Source: Gilvimarinus gilvus (GTDB lineage Bacteria; Pseudomonadota; Gammaproteobacteria; Pseudomonadales; Cellvibrionaceae). Taken from it: a stretch of DNA of 64,000 nt. Below the pieces are notes generated by a model. That model saw nothing but the letters and a program-made list of their open reading frames with translations, was not told the origin of the DNA and did no database searches. Location: assembly GCF_030518155.1 (NCBI RefSeq), contig NZ_JAULRU010000570.1, positions 62,001 to 126,000 on the forward strand, given 5' to 3'. The translations under genes were made by a program, and so were the position numbers. Shown here piece after piece: positions 32,971 to 42,374 of the stretch. Each line of letters starts with the position of its first letter. The stretch's first letter is position 1.

Positions 32971-35900
32971 ATGATAGCGAGCGTTTCAAATCTTCTCGGC
33001 AGGCTTAGGCGGCGACTGCTATTTCTGTCCCTTCTGTGTCCGCTTTTTGCGCAGGCCGCAATCCAGCCGCTTGCTTCGGAGATATCTAAAAAGTCGCCGC
33101 TCAATGCGTTTGCACTGGTTGCCGGGAAACATGCCGCGCCTCTGGTGGTGAGTGAGGATGCGCCCACAGTGATTAAAATCGCCGTGCGCGATTTCGCCGA
33201 CGATGTTGAGCGCGTAACCGGCGTGCGGCCGGACGTTCGTAAACGGCCACCCAACAATGCCCCTTACGTTCAAGTGGAAATTGCCCCCGAGCTGGAAGGT
33301 CGTTGGGAAGCCTTCCGACTTTCCGCCGATTCGAAAGTTCTGAGCGTTGAGGGCGCCGACCCTCGCGGTGTGGCCTATGGTGTATACGAGCTGTCGCGTC
33401 GTATCGGTGTTTCTCCCTGGTACTGGTGGGCCGATGTGCCAGTGGAACAGCGCGAGCAACTGTATCTTAGTGCCGGCACTGAGCCCATTGATGCCCCCGC
33501 CGTGCAATACCGCGGAATATTTATTAACGATGAGTGTTGGGGCTTGGAGGCCTGGGCCGAGAAAACCTTTGAGGCTATCGTTGCCGAGCAACCGGGCGTT
33601 AATAAAGAGGTGGGTACGCTTGGGCCGAAAACCTACGAACGGATTTTCGAACTTATGTTGCGCTTGCGCGCCAATGCCATCTGGCCCGGCATGCATCCCT
33701 GCACCACGCCTTTTCATCAGGTAGAAGGCAATAGCGCCTTGGCCGACGACTACGCCATTGTGGTCGGTTCAAGTCATGCCGAACCTATGCTGCGCAACAA
33801 CGTGGGGGAGTGGGATCTGCCCAAGGATCAATACAATTTTCTGACTCACCGCGACACTGTTATGAATTACTGGGAGCAGCGGGTGAAGGAACGCCGCTCC
33901 GGCGAAAGCCTCTGGACCCTGGGTATGCGCGGCATACACGACAGCGGCATCATCGGTCCCAAGTCGCAGCAAGAGCGTATCGGTGTACTGGAAGACCTTT
34001 TCGATGCTCAGCGCAATCTGCTGGCGAAACACCTGGGCGACGGTGATCCCACCCGGGCGGCGCAAATCTTTGTCCCTTACAAAGAAGTGCTTAAGGATTA
34101 CAACGCCGGCCTGAAAGTGCCGGAGGATGTCATCATCGTCTGGCCGGACGACAACTTTGGTTACATGCGCCGTTACGCCACGCCCGCAGAACGCGAGCGC
34201 CCCGGCGGACTCGGTGTTTATTATCACCTGTCCTATCTGGGTTCGCCGCTTTCCTGGCTTTGGTTCGATTCCCAGTCGGTGTCTCTGGTGTGGTCGGAAA
34301 TGGTGCGCACCTACGAGCAGGGCGCGCGCTCTTTTTGGATGGGGAATGTGGGCGACCTAAAAGCTCATGAGCTGAGCACGGAGTTTTTTCTCGATCTGGC
34401 CTGGAACGCGAATCGGACTGATTCCGACGCGCCGATGCAATTCTTGCACGATATGGCCGCGCGGGATTTTGGCTCCGAACATGCCGAGGCTATTGCCGCA
34501 CTGTGGAAACGTCATCAGCATTTGGCGTTTGCTCGCAAGCCGGAACATCTGCAGTGGCACCTCTCTTTGCAACCTTACAAGCCGACCGAATTAACGGATG
34601 CGGAAATAAAACATCGCCTTGCAGCCTATCAATCCCTGGTAGCGGATACCGCAAAAGTTGCCAGTGCGTTACCGGCCGCTGCGCAGGATGCGTTCTTCCA
34701 GCTGGTGGAGTATCCGGTACGCGCCGCCGCCGCTGCCAACGAACGCTATTTTCTGGTGGAGCTGGCCCGTCGGCAGAACGCTCGAGGTGCGCCCGCCGCA
34801 CCGGCAACCTTTGCGGCAGCCGGGCAGGCCACGCAGCGAATCGAAGCGCTGACCGAGCGATACAATCAAGAGATTGCCGGCGGCAAATGGCAACATATTC
34901 TCACCACCGGGGGCGTCTCCCCGAATGATTGGCTGCGCTTCCAACCGGAGCCGATCCCACCCTTGGGTTCACAGGAAGCGGTGGTACGAAAATCGCTCAC
35001 TACTGAAACAGGCGCGAGTGACTTCGCGGTTCATAACGCGCCCTCAGATGCTGGGACAGGGGATTTCTTCGAGTCTGAAGGTGTGGTGTCCATCAACGCC
35101 GGACATTTCACTGACCGCGAGGATAGTGGGAAGGGCGGTTGGCGTTCGGTGGAAGGCCTGGGCCGCACCGGCTCGGCGGTAACCATACTGCCGTCCACCC
35201 TCAAGTTTGATGCCGGTGATGCCCCGCGACTCAGCTATCGCTTTTATGTGGCCAGTGGCGGTCAAGCCCACGTTCATGTTCGGCTGCTGCCCACGCATCC
35301 GATCGTGCCCGGTAACGGATTGCGTTTGGCGCTGGCGCTGGATGATGGCAAGCCGCAACCGGTGACCGTGACCGAAGGTTTTGATACCTATAGCAGTGAG
35401 TGGAAAGAGCGGGTGTTGGCCAACGCTACCGAAGCCACCGTGAAACTTCCGCAGAACCTTGAGCCTGGCTGGCATACATTACACTTGGTGGCCGTAGATG
35501 CCGGTGTTGTGGTGGATAAAATCGTGATGGATTTTGGAGGGCTTGAGCCGTCCTATAACGGCCCGCCGGAGACCCGCGTGCAAAAGGCCGATACAAAAAA
35601 AGTCGAGCCGGTTTCCTACCGATTTGATTTCGGTAGCGTCAATGTGGCGGAAGGTGACACGGGCATTGGGTCAGATACTCGCTATTCCCCCGATCGCGGC
35701 TACGGCTGGGTGGGCGACAATACCCCCGAATGCGATACGGGCGATGCGTGCGTTGCCGATAAACCGTTTACCTTGGCGGTGGATGTCCCCGAAGGAAACT
35801 ACAAGGTAACGGTTATTTTGGGTTCAGGTGAAACCTCAGCCGAGACCACGGTAAAAGCCGAGGCGCGTCGGTTATTGCTCCGCGGCGTTGCTACCGCAGG

Positions 35901-36849
35901 CGGTGAGCGCAAACAGGCGAGCTTTACGGTAAACCGGCGAAGCCCGCTACTTGAAGGCGATGGGGTAGTGGCACTCAATTCGCGCGAAACCGGCCCACCC
36001 ATGGTGGCGCACTGGGATAAGCACCTGACTCTCGAATTTCTCGGTAACCCCGCCGCCGTGACCGCGCTTACTATTGAGCCGGCACCTAAGACGACCACGG
36101 TGTTTATTGCCGGGGATTCCACGGTCACCGATCAGCGCAATGAACCCTGGGCCGGTTGGGGACAGCTGCTACCCGCGTTTTTTAATTCGGATGTGGCCAT
36201 CGCCAATCACGCAGAGTCGGGCCGGGCGCTGTTCAGCTTTGAGGCGGAACATCGGTTGGAAAAAGTTCTGGGCGCCATGAAACATGGTGATTATCTGTTT
36301 ATCCAGTTTGGCCACAACGACCAAAAGGATAAAAGCGAAGGTGCCGGACCCTTCACCACGTATCAGCAAGATTTGCGCGAATATATTTCAGCGGTGCGCG
36401 CCAAGGGCGGCATACCGGTATTGGTCACGCCTATGGAACGTCGGCGCTGGCATAATGATAAGCCGAGAGAAACTCTTACCGATTATGCCGAAGCGGTGCG
36501 TCAGATTGGGCAAGAGCAGGGCGTGCCGGTGATTGATCTGCACCGGATGAGTCTGGAGTTTTACGCTGCACTGGGACAGGAAGATTCTAAAGAGGCGTTT
36601 GTTCACTATCCGGCCAATACGTTTCCCGGTCAGAGTAAAGCGCTAAAAGATGATACTCACCACAGTGCTTACGGCGCCGACCAGCTAGCACGCGCTGTGG
36701 TATCAGGTATCAGAGAAAATATACCGGCCTTGGTCGTGCATTTACGGGATGAGGTGCCGCCCTTTGATGCCGCGCGGCCGGACTCGCCGGAGGCTGTCGC
36801 CATACCGAAAAGACCGATGTTTAAAATACAGACACCTGAGGGAAATTGA
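32971..36849 (+). CDS. GH115 alpha-glucuronidase fused to CE12 rhamnogalacturonan acetylesterase
   Basis: This 1292-residue secreted protein has a signal peptide (LLFLSLLCPLFAQAA). Residues about 20-640 match GH115, including the family stretches YRGIFINDECWGLEAWA, IVWPDDNFGYMRRY and YYHLSYLGSPLSWLW. A region with a beta-sandwich appearance (about 660-870) and a malectin-like segment (about 880-1030) follow. The C-terminal part (about 1040-1250) is a CE12 SGNH esterase with GDST (S1050), GHND and DDTH (D1227, H1230). GH115 enzymes remove alpha-1,2-linked (4-O-methyl-)glucuronic acid; CE12 removes acetyl groups from galacturonate. The start at 32971 has GGAG six bases upstream, better than the ATG at 32959. 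Confidence 0.88.
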   Translation: MIASVSNLLGRLRRRLLFLSLLCPLFAQAAIQPLASEISKKSPLNAFALVAGKHAAPLVVSEDAPTVIKIAVRDFADDVERVTGVRPDVRKRPPNNAPYVQVEIAPELEGRWEAFRLSADSKVLSVEGADPRGVAYGVYELSRRIGVSPWYWWADVPVEQREQLYLSAGTEPIDAPAVQYRGIFINDECWGLEAWAEKTFEAIVAEQPGVNKEVGTLGPKTYERIFELMLRLRANAIWPGMHPCTTPFHQVEGNSALADDYAIVVGSSHAEPMLRNNVGEWDLPKDQYNFLTHRDTVMNYWEQRVKERRSGESLWTLGMRGIHDSGIIGPKSQQERIGVLEDLFDAQRNLLAKHLGDGDPTRAAQIFVPYKEVLKDYNAGLKVPEDVIIVWPDDNFGYMRRYATPAERERPGGLGVYYHLSYLGSPLSWLWFDSQSVSLVWSEMVRTYEQGARSFWMGNVGDLKAHELSTEFFLDLAWNANRTDSDAPMQFLHDMAARDFGSEHAEAIAALWKRHQHLAFARKPEHLQWHLSLQPYKPTELTDAEIKHRLAAYQSLVADTAKVASALPAAAQDAFFQLVEYPVRAAAAANERYFLVELARRQNARGAPAAPATFAAAGQATQRIEALTERYNQEIAGGKWQHILTTGGVSPNDWLRFQPEPIPPLGSQEAVVRKSLTTETGASDFAVHNAPSDAGTGDFFESEGVVSINAGHFTDREDSGKGGWRSVEGLGRTGSAVTILPSTLKFDAGDAPRLSYRFYVASGGQAHVHVRLLPTHPIVPGNGLRLALALDDGKPQPVTVTEGFDTYSSEWKERVLANATEATVKLPQNLEPGWHTLHLVAVDAGVVVDKIVMDFGGLEPSYNGPPETRVQKADTKKVEPVSYRFDFGSVNVAEGDTGIGSDTRYSPDRGYGWVGDNTPECDTGDACVADKPFTLAVDVPEGNYKVTVILGSGETSAETTVKAEARRLLLRGVATAGGERKQASFTVNRRSPLLEGDGVVALNSRETGPPMVAHWDKHLTLEFLGNPAAVTALTIEPAPKTTTVFIAGDSTVTDQRNEPWAGWGQLLPAFFNSDVAIANHAESGRALFSFEAEHRLEKVLGAMKHGDYLFIQFGHNDQKDKSEGAGPFTTYQQDLREYISAVRAKGGIPVLVTPMERRRWHNDKPRETLTDYAEAVRQIGQEQGVPVIDLHRMSLEFYAALGQEDSKEAFVHYPANTFPGQSKALKDDTHHSAYGADQLARAVVSGIRENIPALVVHLRDEVPPFDAARPDSPEAVAIPKRPMFKIQTPEGN

Positions 36850-36863
36850 GCGACCTGCAGGGC

Positions 36864-37703
36864 TTACTCTGCGCACTGACGCAGATGCTTTAAAATGCCC
36901 TGCACATTTTGGGGGTTGGTACTTTCGAGAATGGTATGAATGCCCGGCTTGAGTTTTTGCAGCATTGACATTAAATGACGGTGATCCATTTCGCCGGTAC
37001 CCGAAGGTAGGTCGCCGTCTTTTAGCCCGTCTTTGATCACAAAATCTTTGCTGTGAATCGCCACAATGCGATCGCCAAAAAGATCAAACGCCTCGTCCAT
37101 TAATTCTTGCTGCCGATGGCACTGATCCAGCGGGAAAAAGTTAACCGGATCGTAAATCACCTGAACATTGGGGGAGTTTACCGCCTCCAGTAACTCCAGC
37201 ATTTTCTCGTAGGTGTGCACGGTATGGTGATGGGCGACGCCCTCAATGCCCACAATGGTTCCGTACTTCTCGGCGGTCTTTGCCATGCGTTTCACGGAGT
37301 CCACCAGCTCTATAAAAGACTCTTTGCTCTGGCTGTCCGGGTGATAGCTGCAGTCGCCATTTTTAGAGCCGGTTTCGGTGCCCACAATTGCACATCCAAA
37401 GTCCCTGGCAAAGCGCAGGTGCTCTTCAAAGCGTTTCAACCCTTGTTCCTTGGCGACAGGGTCTGGGTGGATGGGGTTGATGTAGCAGCCCAGTACGGCG
37501 ATGGAGATGCCTTGCGCGGCGAATGCATCGCGAACCTGATTGGCAAAGCCGGGGCTTAATTGTCCGGGTTGCTCCCCGATCATGGGAAAGGATTTGGCGG
37601 GGGCAAGTTGTACGCAGGACACATCGTACTGGCCGATCAGGGCGGCAATCTCTGCGGGTGTGCCCTGGCCATAGTCGTGTGCTCTCAGGCCCAAATTCAG
37701 CAT
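36864..37703 (-). CDS. Sugar phosphate isomerase/epimerase-like TIM-barrel protein
   Basis: The 279-residue cytoplasmic protein belongs to the AP-endonuclease-2 / xylose-isomerase-like TIM-barrel family. The metal-ligand set looks complete: E154 in VGIEGVA, D185 in VIYDPVN, H217 in AIHSKDF and E260 in TILES. Family members include tagatose epimerases, hydroxypyruvate isomerases, inosose dehydratases and 3-keto-glycoside beta-eliminases, so the reaction cannot be named. It is 47 bases downstream of the tandem CE12 gene in the same direction, and its 3' end is only 14 bases from that of the converging GH115-CE12 gene. Context points to a sugar or keto-sugar from RG-I. Confidence 0.8.
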   Translation of the reverse strand: MLNLGLRAHDYGQGTPAEIAALIGQYDVSCVQLAPAKSFPMIGEQPGQLSPGFANQVRDAFAAQGISIAVLGCYINPIHPDPVAKEQGLKRFEEHLRFARDFGCAIVGTETGSKNGDCSYHPDSQSKESFIELVDSVKRMAKTAEKYGTIVGIEGVAHHHTVHTYEKMLELLEAVNSPNVQVIYDPVNFFPLDQCHRQQELMDEAFDLFGDRIVAIHSKDFVIKDGLKDGDLPSGTGEMDHRHLMSMLQKLKPGIHTILESTNPQNVQGILKHLRQCAE

Positions 37704-37750
37704 AATGTTTTGTCCTTTTCAAACGGTCGGTTAAAGTTAAGCGGCGGTGC

Positions 37751-39286
37751 TTATTGTGGCAGCACCGCTTGCAGTTCGTCGGCAACAATCTCGGCAGTGA
37801 ACTGGGCACCCTCGAGCGAAGTGTGAGTGTGCTCATCGGCAAAAAAGGCTTCCACCTGTTCCGGTCCCAGCTCGTCGTAGCGCGCGGCCACTTGTTCGTG
37901 CAGATCAATCAAATGAACACCGCTTTGTTTGGCCACTTGTCGCGCCCACTGTGGGTAACTGTCCTCCGGGCGGGCGATATTCTCTGTACTCTCATCCCAA
38001 ATCTTGCGCGGTACCGGTGTAAATAGTATGGGTTTTACACCCAGCGCCATCGCCTCGCCGATCATCTTGCGCAGGTACCAGCCGTAGGTGTGAACGGTCT
38101 CGGTTTTTCCTGTCAGCATATTGCCGATGGTTTCTTGCGCATTGCTTATGCCGTCAATGGTGCCGCGGGCACGTCGATCGTCGTTGAGTGCTGCCGAATC
38201 ATTGTGGCCGAATTGGATCAGCATATAATCCCCGGGGCGAGTCATGTTCAAGGCCCGCTGCCAGTGTCCCCCGGTGACAAAGGTGCGGCTGCTGAAGCCG
38301 CCGATGGCGCGATTGACCAGGTTGTATGAATCGTCTTGGACGTAGTCCCCCAGAAAATCACCCCAGCCCCATTGGCCACCAGCGCCGTCTCCCCAACCGT
38401 TGCGAACAGTAGAGTCGCCCACCATAAAAATACTGTTTTTTTCGGGCGAGGCGACTACAGGTAGGCGCAAAAAAGTCCAGTCGTAGGCGATAACCTCGCG
38501 CCCTGTTTCAGAATACCAATCGTCCGCCAGAGTAGGGCGCAGTCCTTTTAAGGCCGATACGATGGTCTCAGCGTGAATCTCGGCGCCCGCCGCGTTGAAG
38601 TGCGTGTGGTCTTTGGGATAGAGCGCCGCTACTTTTGCAGGCCCGAGCTTTTCCAGTTTGTCGGCAACCAAGTTGGTGACATCAATAAACGGGGTGTCTA
38701 GCTCCCAGGCTAATTGGTGCGTCCAGTGGCCGTATTGGCCGTTGCGTCGCTCAATTCTGCCCTCGTCCCAGCGGTTGCGTACGGTCAGCGATAACAGTAT
38801 CGGCGTGGCCTCCTTGGCGCGCACCTCCGCCACCATTTGGCGGATGTAGTGGCCAAAGGTGTAGACGGTTTCGTCTTTTTCGGTTACCTGGTTGAAGATA
38901 TCCGTTTGCTCATCGTCCAGTCCGGGCAGGGAGCCTCGGGCGCGCCTGTCGTCGTTGATTTCACCGGCGTCGTTATGGCCAAACTGAATCAGCACTAGGT
39001 CGCCGGGCTGGACGTCGTTGATCAAACCCTGCCACAAACCCTCGGTGGTGAAGGTGCGGCTGCTTCTGCCCCCGCGAGCGTGATTATTTACGGTGACTTT
39101 ATCTTGAGCAAAATAAGTTTGCAGGGCGGCTCCCCATCCCTGATGGTCTTTTTCTTGGTAAGAAGCCGCTGTCGAGTCTCCTGCGATATGAATATGCCGA
39201 GGGCGCAAGTCCTCGGCCAGGCTTGGTTGGCCAAACATGAGAGTGAGGACAATGGTAATGAAAGAAAATGCCCGTCCTGTCCGCAT
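37751..39286 (-). CDS. Secreted tandem CE12 rhamnogalacturonan acetylesterase
   Basis: The 511-residue protein has a signal peptide (AFSFITIVLTLMFGQPSLA) and two full CE12 SGNH-hydrolase domains. Domain 1 (about 30-255) has GDST (S38), GGRSSRTF, GHND (104-107) and KDHTH (D226, H229). Domain 2 (about 280-511) has GDST (S292), GGFSSRTF, GHND (360-363) and DEHTH, where Glu485 stands at the usual catalytic Asp position and H488 is the catalytic His. CE12 enzymes deacetylate galacturonate in RG-I so the lyases can act. The ATG at 39286 has AGAGGAAA upstream and starts the signal peptide; a longer in-frame reading to 39439 lacks support. It leads a two-gene operon with the TIM-barrel gene. Confidence 0.9.
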   Translation of the reverse strand: MRTGRAFSFITIVLTLMFGQPSLAEDLRPRHIHIAGDSTAASYQEKDHQGWGAALQTYFAQDKVTVNNHARGGRSSRTFTTEGLWQGLINDVQPGDLVLIQFGHNDAGEINDDRRARGSLPGLDDEQTDIFNQVTEKDETVYTFGHYIRQMVAEVRAKEATPILLSLTVRNRWDEGRIERRNGQYGHWTHQLAWELDTPFIDVTNLVADKLEKLGPAKVAALYPKDHTHFNAAGAEIHAETIVSALKGLRPTLADDWYSETGREVIAYDWTFLRLPVVASPEKNSIFMVGDSTVRNGWGDGAGGQWGWGDFLGDYVQDDSYNLVNRAIGGFSSRTFVTGGHWQRALNMTRPGDYMLIQFGHNDSAALNDDRRARGTIDGISNAQETIGNMLTGKTETVHTYGWYLRKMIGEAMALGVKPILFTPVPRKIWDESTENIARPEDSYPQWARQVAKQSGVHLIDLHEQVAARYDELGPEQVEAFFADEHTHTSLEGAQFTAEIVADELQAVLPQ

Positions 39287-39328
39287 GCTGATTTCCTCTT
39301 GGGTTAAATAGTGGTTAATGGTTTTACT

Positions 39329-39358
39329 TTTATAGTTGTAAGCGCTGCCGCTTGTGAA
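39329..39358 (-). promoter_or_regulatory. Promoter with embedded LacI-like operator for the tandem CE12 gene
   Basis: On the minus strand, TTCACA (39353-39358) and TATAAA (39329-39334) are separated by 18 bases. The spacer contains the inverted repeat AAGCG-GCAG-CGCTT (39340-39353), like LacI-family operators of the TGTAAGCG type. A repressor bound there would block the promoter. Confidence 0.5.
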
Positions 39359-39863
39359 TCGCGAATTAACGGTTCTGTGCGTGGACATCTTTTTAATAAC
39401 TTGGCTTGCCGAGCCAGGCAGGTGTCGCAAAGCAATCACTGTGCCTCCTCTAACGGTGACGTCGATCCACAGCGAATCACTCCATAGTATGTTTGTTCAT
39501 TATCGGATGAGACCGACACTTTTGGTTCTGTTGCATAAGGGTATCATTATGTGATCTATAGTGACCAGATTTGTTTTAATGGGATTTATTATGATCTTTC
39601 GGCGCTGGCCGTGATCGAGCTGTTCTGGTCCCCAGTGTTCTAACGCGCCGAACATTCCAGCTAATCTCGTTTTTCTTACGCACTTGCGAACCAGTCAGTT
39701 TCGCTGCTGTGAGTCGATCATCGTTGACTCTAAATGATTGGAAATGATAATATGTGTGGATATAATGACTGTTAGTGATTGCTGTGTCGGTTGAGTTATC
39801 ACGCATTGTTTATACCGCATTGCCCGAAAAGTTGGGTGTTCTGCCAGAGGGGAGCAGTATCGC
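39359..39863. promoter_or_regulatory. Divergent intergenic region between tandem CE12 and PPi-PFK genes
   Basis: About 500 bases, AT-rich, without a supportable gene. It holds TCATTATGTGATCT near 39546, an AATGATAATATGTGTGG stretch near 39740, and ACGCATTGTT (39801-39810), which shares ten bases with the palindrome at 14760. A strong AGAGGGGAG lies before the PPi-PFK ATG. Confidence 0.4.
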
Positions 39864-41132
39864 ATGACCAAATACAACGCATTCTACGGCCAGTCAGGGG
39901 GTGTGACGGCGGTTATCAATGCAACTGCAGCGGGCGTAATCGATACGGCTCGTACCCACTGTGACCGCATTGGCAGTGTCTATGCCGGGGTAAACGGCAT
40001 TGTCGGTGCCCTCAATGAAGAGCTTGTCGATATCGGTCAGGAAAGTTCCGATAACTTGGCAGGTTTGCTGCACACCCCCTCTGGGGCGTTTGGCTCTTGC
40101 CGGTTTAAGTTGCAGGACTTGACAGCTCAGCGCGCTGAATACGTTCGCTTGCTTGAAGTCTTTAAGGCTCATGACATTCGCTATTTTTTCTACAACGGCG
40201 GCGGCGATTCCCAGGATACGACTCATAAGTTGTCTCAATGCGCAAAAGAAATGGGGTACCCGCTTACCTGTGTGGGCATTCCCAAGACGATCGATAACGA
40301 TCTGCCGTTGACGGACAACAGTCCGGGATTTGGTTCGGTAGCCAAGTATGTCGCTATTTCCGCACTTGAGGCTTCGTACGATGTTGAGTCTATGCACAGT
40401 AGTTCCACTAAAGTATTTATTATGGAGGTGATGGGGCGGCACACTGGCTGGATTGCCGCTGCCAGCTGTCTGGCTCAGGATGAACGTGGCTTGGGGCCGG
40501 ATCTTATTCTGGTGCCAGAAGTTGTCTTTGATAAGGCAAGTTTTCTAGCGCGCGTAGATCAAGTCGTTGCCGAGAAAGGGTTCTGTGTGGTCGTTGTCGC
40601 CGAAGGCATTAAAGCTGCTGATGGCAAATTTATTTCTGAATCCGGCTCGACAGATGCTTTCGGTCATACGCAACTAGGGGGCGTGGCGCCGCGCCTGGTG
40701 GACTTGATTAAGCAAAATCTTTCGTACAAGTGTCACTGGGCTGTATGCGACTACCTCCAACGCTCCGCGCGTCATATCGCCTCCCAAGTGGATGTAGATC
40801 AGGCCTATGCGGTCGGTCGCGCAGCGGCAGAGTATGCGCTACAGGGGCGTGACTCTGTTATGCCTGCAATCGTGCGAGACGAGCACCCTCCATACTCGTG
40901 GACGTTGACGCCGGTTCTTCTAAGTGATGTCGCGAATCGGGAAAAAGCGATGCCCGAAGAGTACATCAGTGAAGATGGGTTTGGTGTCACAGAAGCAGGG
41001 CGGGCCTATTTTGCTCCGCTCATACAAGGCGAAGCTCACCCTCCGTATGAAAATGGTCTGCCAGCCTATGTCAGGATGAGCAAGTCATTAGTCCGTAAAA
41101 AGCTGGCGTCTCATACTCCACAAAACAACTAA
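39864..41132 (+). CDS. pfp: Pyrophosphate-dependent 6-phosphofructokinase
   Basis: The 422-residue cytoplasmic phosphofructokinase has two residues that mark PPi use: Asp115 in NGGGDS, where ATP enzymes have Gly, and Lys141 in PKTIDND, where ATP enzymes have Gly. Other family stretches are MEVMGRHTGWIAA and RVDQVVAEKGFCVVVVAEG. It interconverts fructose-6-phosphate and fructose-1,6-bisphosphate reversibly with pyrophosphate. It is 72 bases upstream of a class I aldolase and in the same direction as kduI and kduD. In this locus it may run in the gluconeogenic direction, since rhamnose breakdown yields DHAP; that direction is inference. Confidence 0.92.
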   Translation: MTKYNAFYGQSGGVTAVINATAAGVIDTARTHCDRIGSVYAGVNGIVGALNEELVDIGQESSDNLAGLLHTPSGAFGSCRFKLQDLTAQRAEYVRLLEVFKAHDIRYFFYNGGGDSQDTTHKLSQCAKEMGYPLTCVGIPKTIDNDLPLTDNSPGFGSVAKYVAISALEASYDVESMHSSSTKVFIMEVMGRHTGWIAAASCLAQDERGLGPDLILVPEVVFDKASFLARVDQVVAEKGFCVVVVAEGIKAADGKFISESGSTDAFGHTQLGGVAPRLVDLIKQNLSYKCHWAVCDYLQRSARHIASQVDVDQAYAVGRAAAEYALQGRDSVMPAIVRDEHPPYSWTLTPVLLSDVANREKAMPEEYISEDGFGVTEAGRAYFAPLIQGEAHPPYENGLPAYVRMSKSLVRKKLASHTPQNN

Positions 41133-41159
41133 CACTCCGCAAAAAAATAACTTCAGTTG

Positions 41160-41179
41160 CGCAGGTAAAGTGACCTGCG
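41160..41179 (+). other. Hairpin between PPi-PFK and aldolase genes
   Basis: CGCAGGT / ACCTGCG stem with a six-base loop followed by TTATT; possibly a weak attenuator or mRNA processing point. Confidence 0.45.
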
Positions 41180-41204
41180 TTATTAATTCACACGAGGACG
41201 ATAA

Positions 41205-42260
41205 ATGAACGATGACGTTGTAAGTTTACTTGGTAAAGAAGCTGAATCATTGCTGCAACATCAATGCAAGGCGATACCTAAAGAAAGTATTATTTTGCCC
41301 AGCCCGGACTATATCGACAATACATTTAGCGCGACGGATCGTCCCCCCGCCGTGCTGCGCAATTACCAGTCTTTGCTCTCTGCCGGCCGGCTTGCCGGTA
41401 CCGGGTATATGTCTATTTTGCCGGTGGATCAGGGGATTGAGCACTCAGCGGGTGCCACCTTTGCACCGAACCCAATCTACTTTGATCCGCAAAACATTAT
41501 CGAGCTTGCTATTGAAGGCGGATGCAATGCCGTGGCATCCACCCTAGGTGGACTGGGCGCCGTGTCTCGTCGCTACGCTCATAAAATCCCTTTTATTGTA
41601 AAGCTGAACCATAACGACGCCATGGTTTACCCCTCCAGTTACGACCAGCGATTATTTGGTCAGGTACGCCAGGCATACGATATGGGGGCCATAGGCATCG
41701 GCGCCACGGTTTATTTTGGTTCTGAGAGTTCGCGTCGCCAGTTGCAGGAAATTTCCGAAGCTTTTCGGCAGGCTCATGAGCTCGGCATGGTGACGGTTTT
41801 GTGGTGCTACCTGCGCAACGATGGTTTTACAACGGATGCTGGGGATTATCATTTGGCCGCCGACCTGACCGGTCAGGCGAATCATTTGGGTGTGACCATT
41901 CAGGCGGACATCATTAAGCAAAAAACGGCCGAAACCAATGGCGGTTTTAAGGCCGTAAAAGTGGGTAAAACCCACTCAAAAGTCTATGACGAGTTGACTA
42001 CCGAACATCCCATTGATTTGGGGCGCTATCAGGTAGCGAATTGTTATATGGGCCGTATTGGTCTGATTAATTCCGGCGGTGCCTCAACAGGCGAAGGCGA
42101 TTTGGCCGAAGCGGTTCGCACCGCTGTAATCAATAAGCGCGCCGGTGGTATGGGGCTTATTTCAGGTCGCAAAGCGTTTCAGCGTCCATTTGCCGAAGGT
42201 GTGGAGCTGCTGCAGGCTATTCAGAATGTCTATCTTGATGAGGGTATCTCCATCGCCTGA
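41205..42260 (+). CDS. fbaB: Class I fructose-bisphosphate aldolase (archaeal/DhnA type)
   Basis: The 351-residue protein resembles FbaB/DhnA-type class I aldolases, with [15 protein letters not shown] near residue 75, [10 protein letters not shown] near 130, and [12 protein letters not shown], where Lys255 is a candidate Schiff-base residue. It makes or cleaves fructose-1,6-bisphosphate from DHAP and glyceraldehyde-3-phosphate without a metal. Sitting between PPi-PFK and kduI, it links the DHAP from rhamnulose-1-phosphate to hexose phosphates. An ACGAGGACG precedes the ATG. Confidence 0.92.
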   Translation: MNDDVVSLLGKEAESLLQHQCKAIPKESIILPSPDYIDNTFSATDRPPAVLRNYQSLLSAGRLAGTGYMSILPVDQGIEHSAGATFAPNPIYFDPQNIIELAIEGGCNAVASTLGGLGAVSRRYAHKIPFIVKLNHNDAMVYPSSYDQRLFGQVRQAYDMGAIGIGATVYFGSESSRRQLQEISEAFRQAHELGMVTVLWCYLRNDGFTTDAGDYHLAADLTGQANHLGVTIQADIIKQKTAETNGGFKAVKVGKTHSKVYDELTTEHPIDLGRYQVANCYMGRIGLINSGGASTGEGDLAEAVRTAVINKRAGGMGLISGRKAFQRPFAEGVELLQAIQNVYLDEGISIA

Positions 42261-42374
42261 TGAGTTTCTTATTTTTAGGGACGAAAGCTTCGTGAGCACT
42301 TTTAAAGGTTGGCGTTTTGGGCTCCCCAATTCTGGGGAGAGCTTGGGGCTTCACTAAAAAAGGTTTTTATTGCT

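Noticed and set aside
39287-39439. N-terminal extension of the tandem CE12 protein
   Set aside because: The extra 51 residues cross the promoter/operator, lack a ribosome site and precede an excellent signal peptide that starts at 39286.
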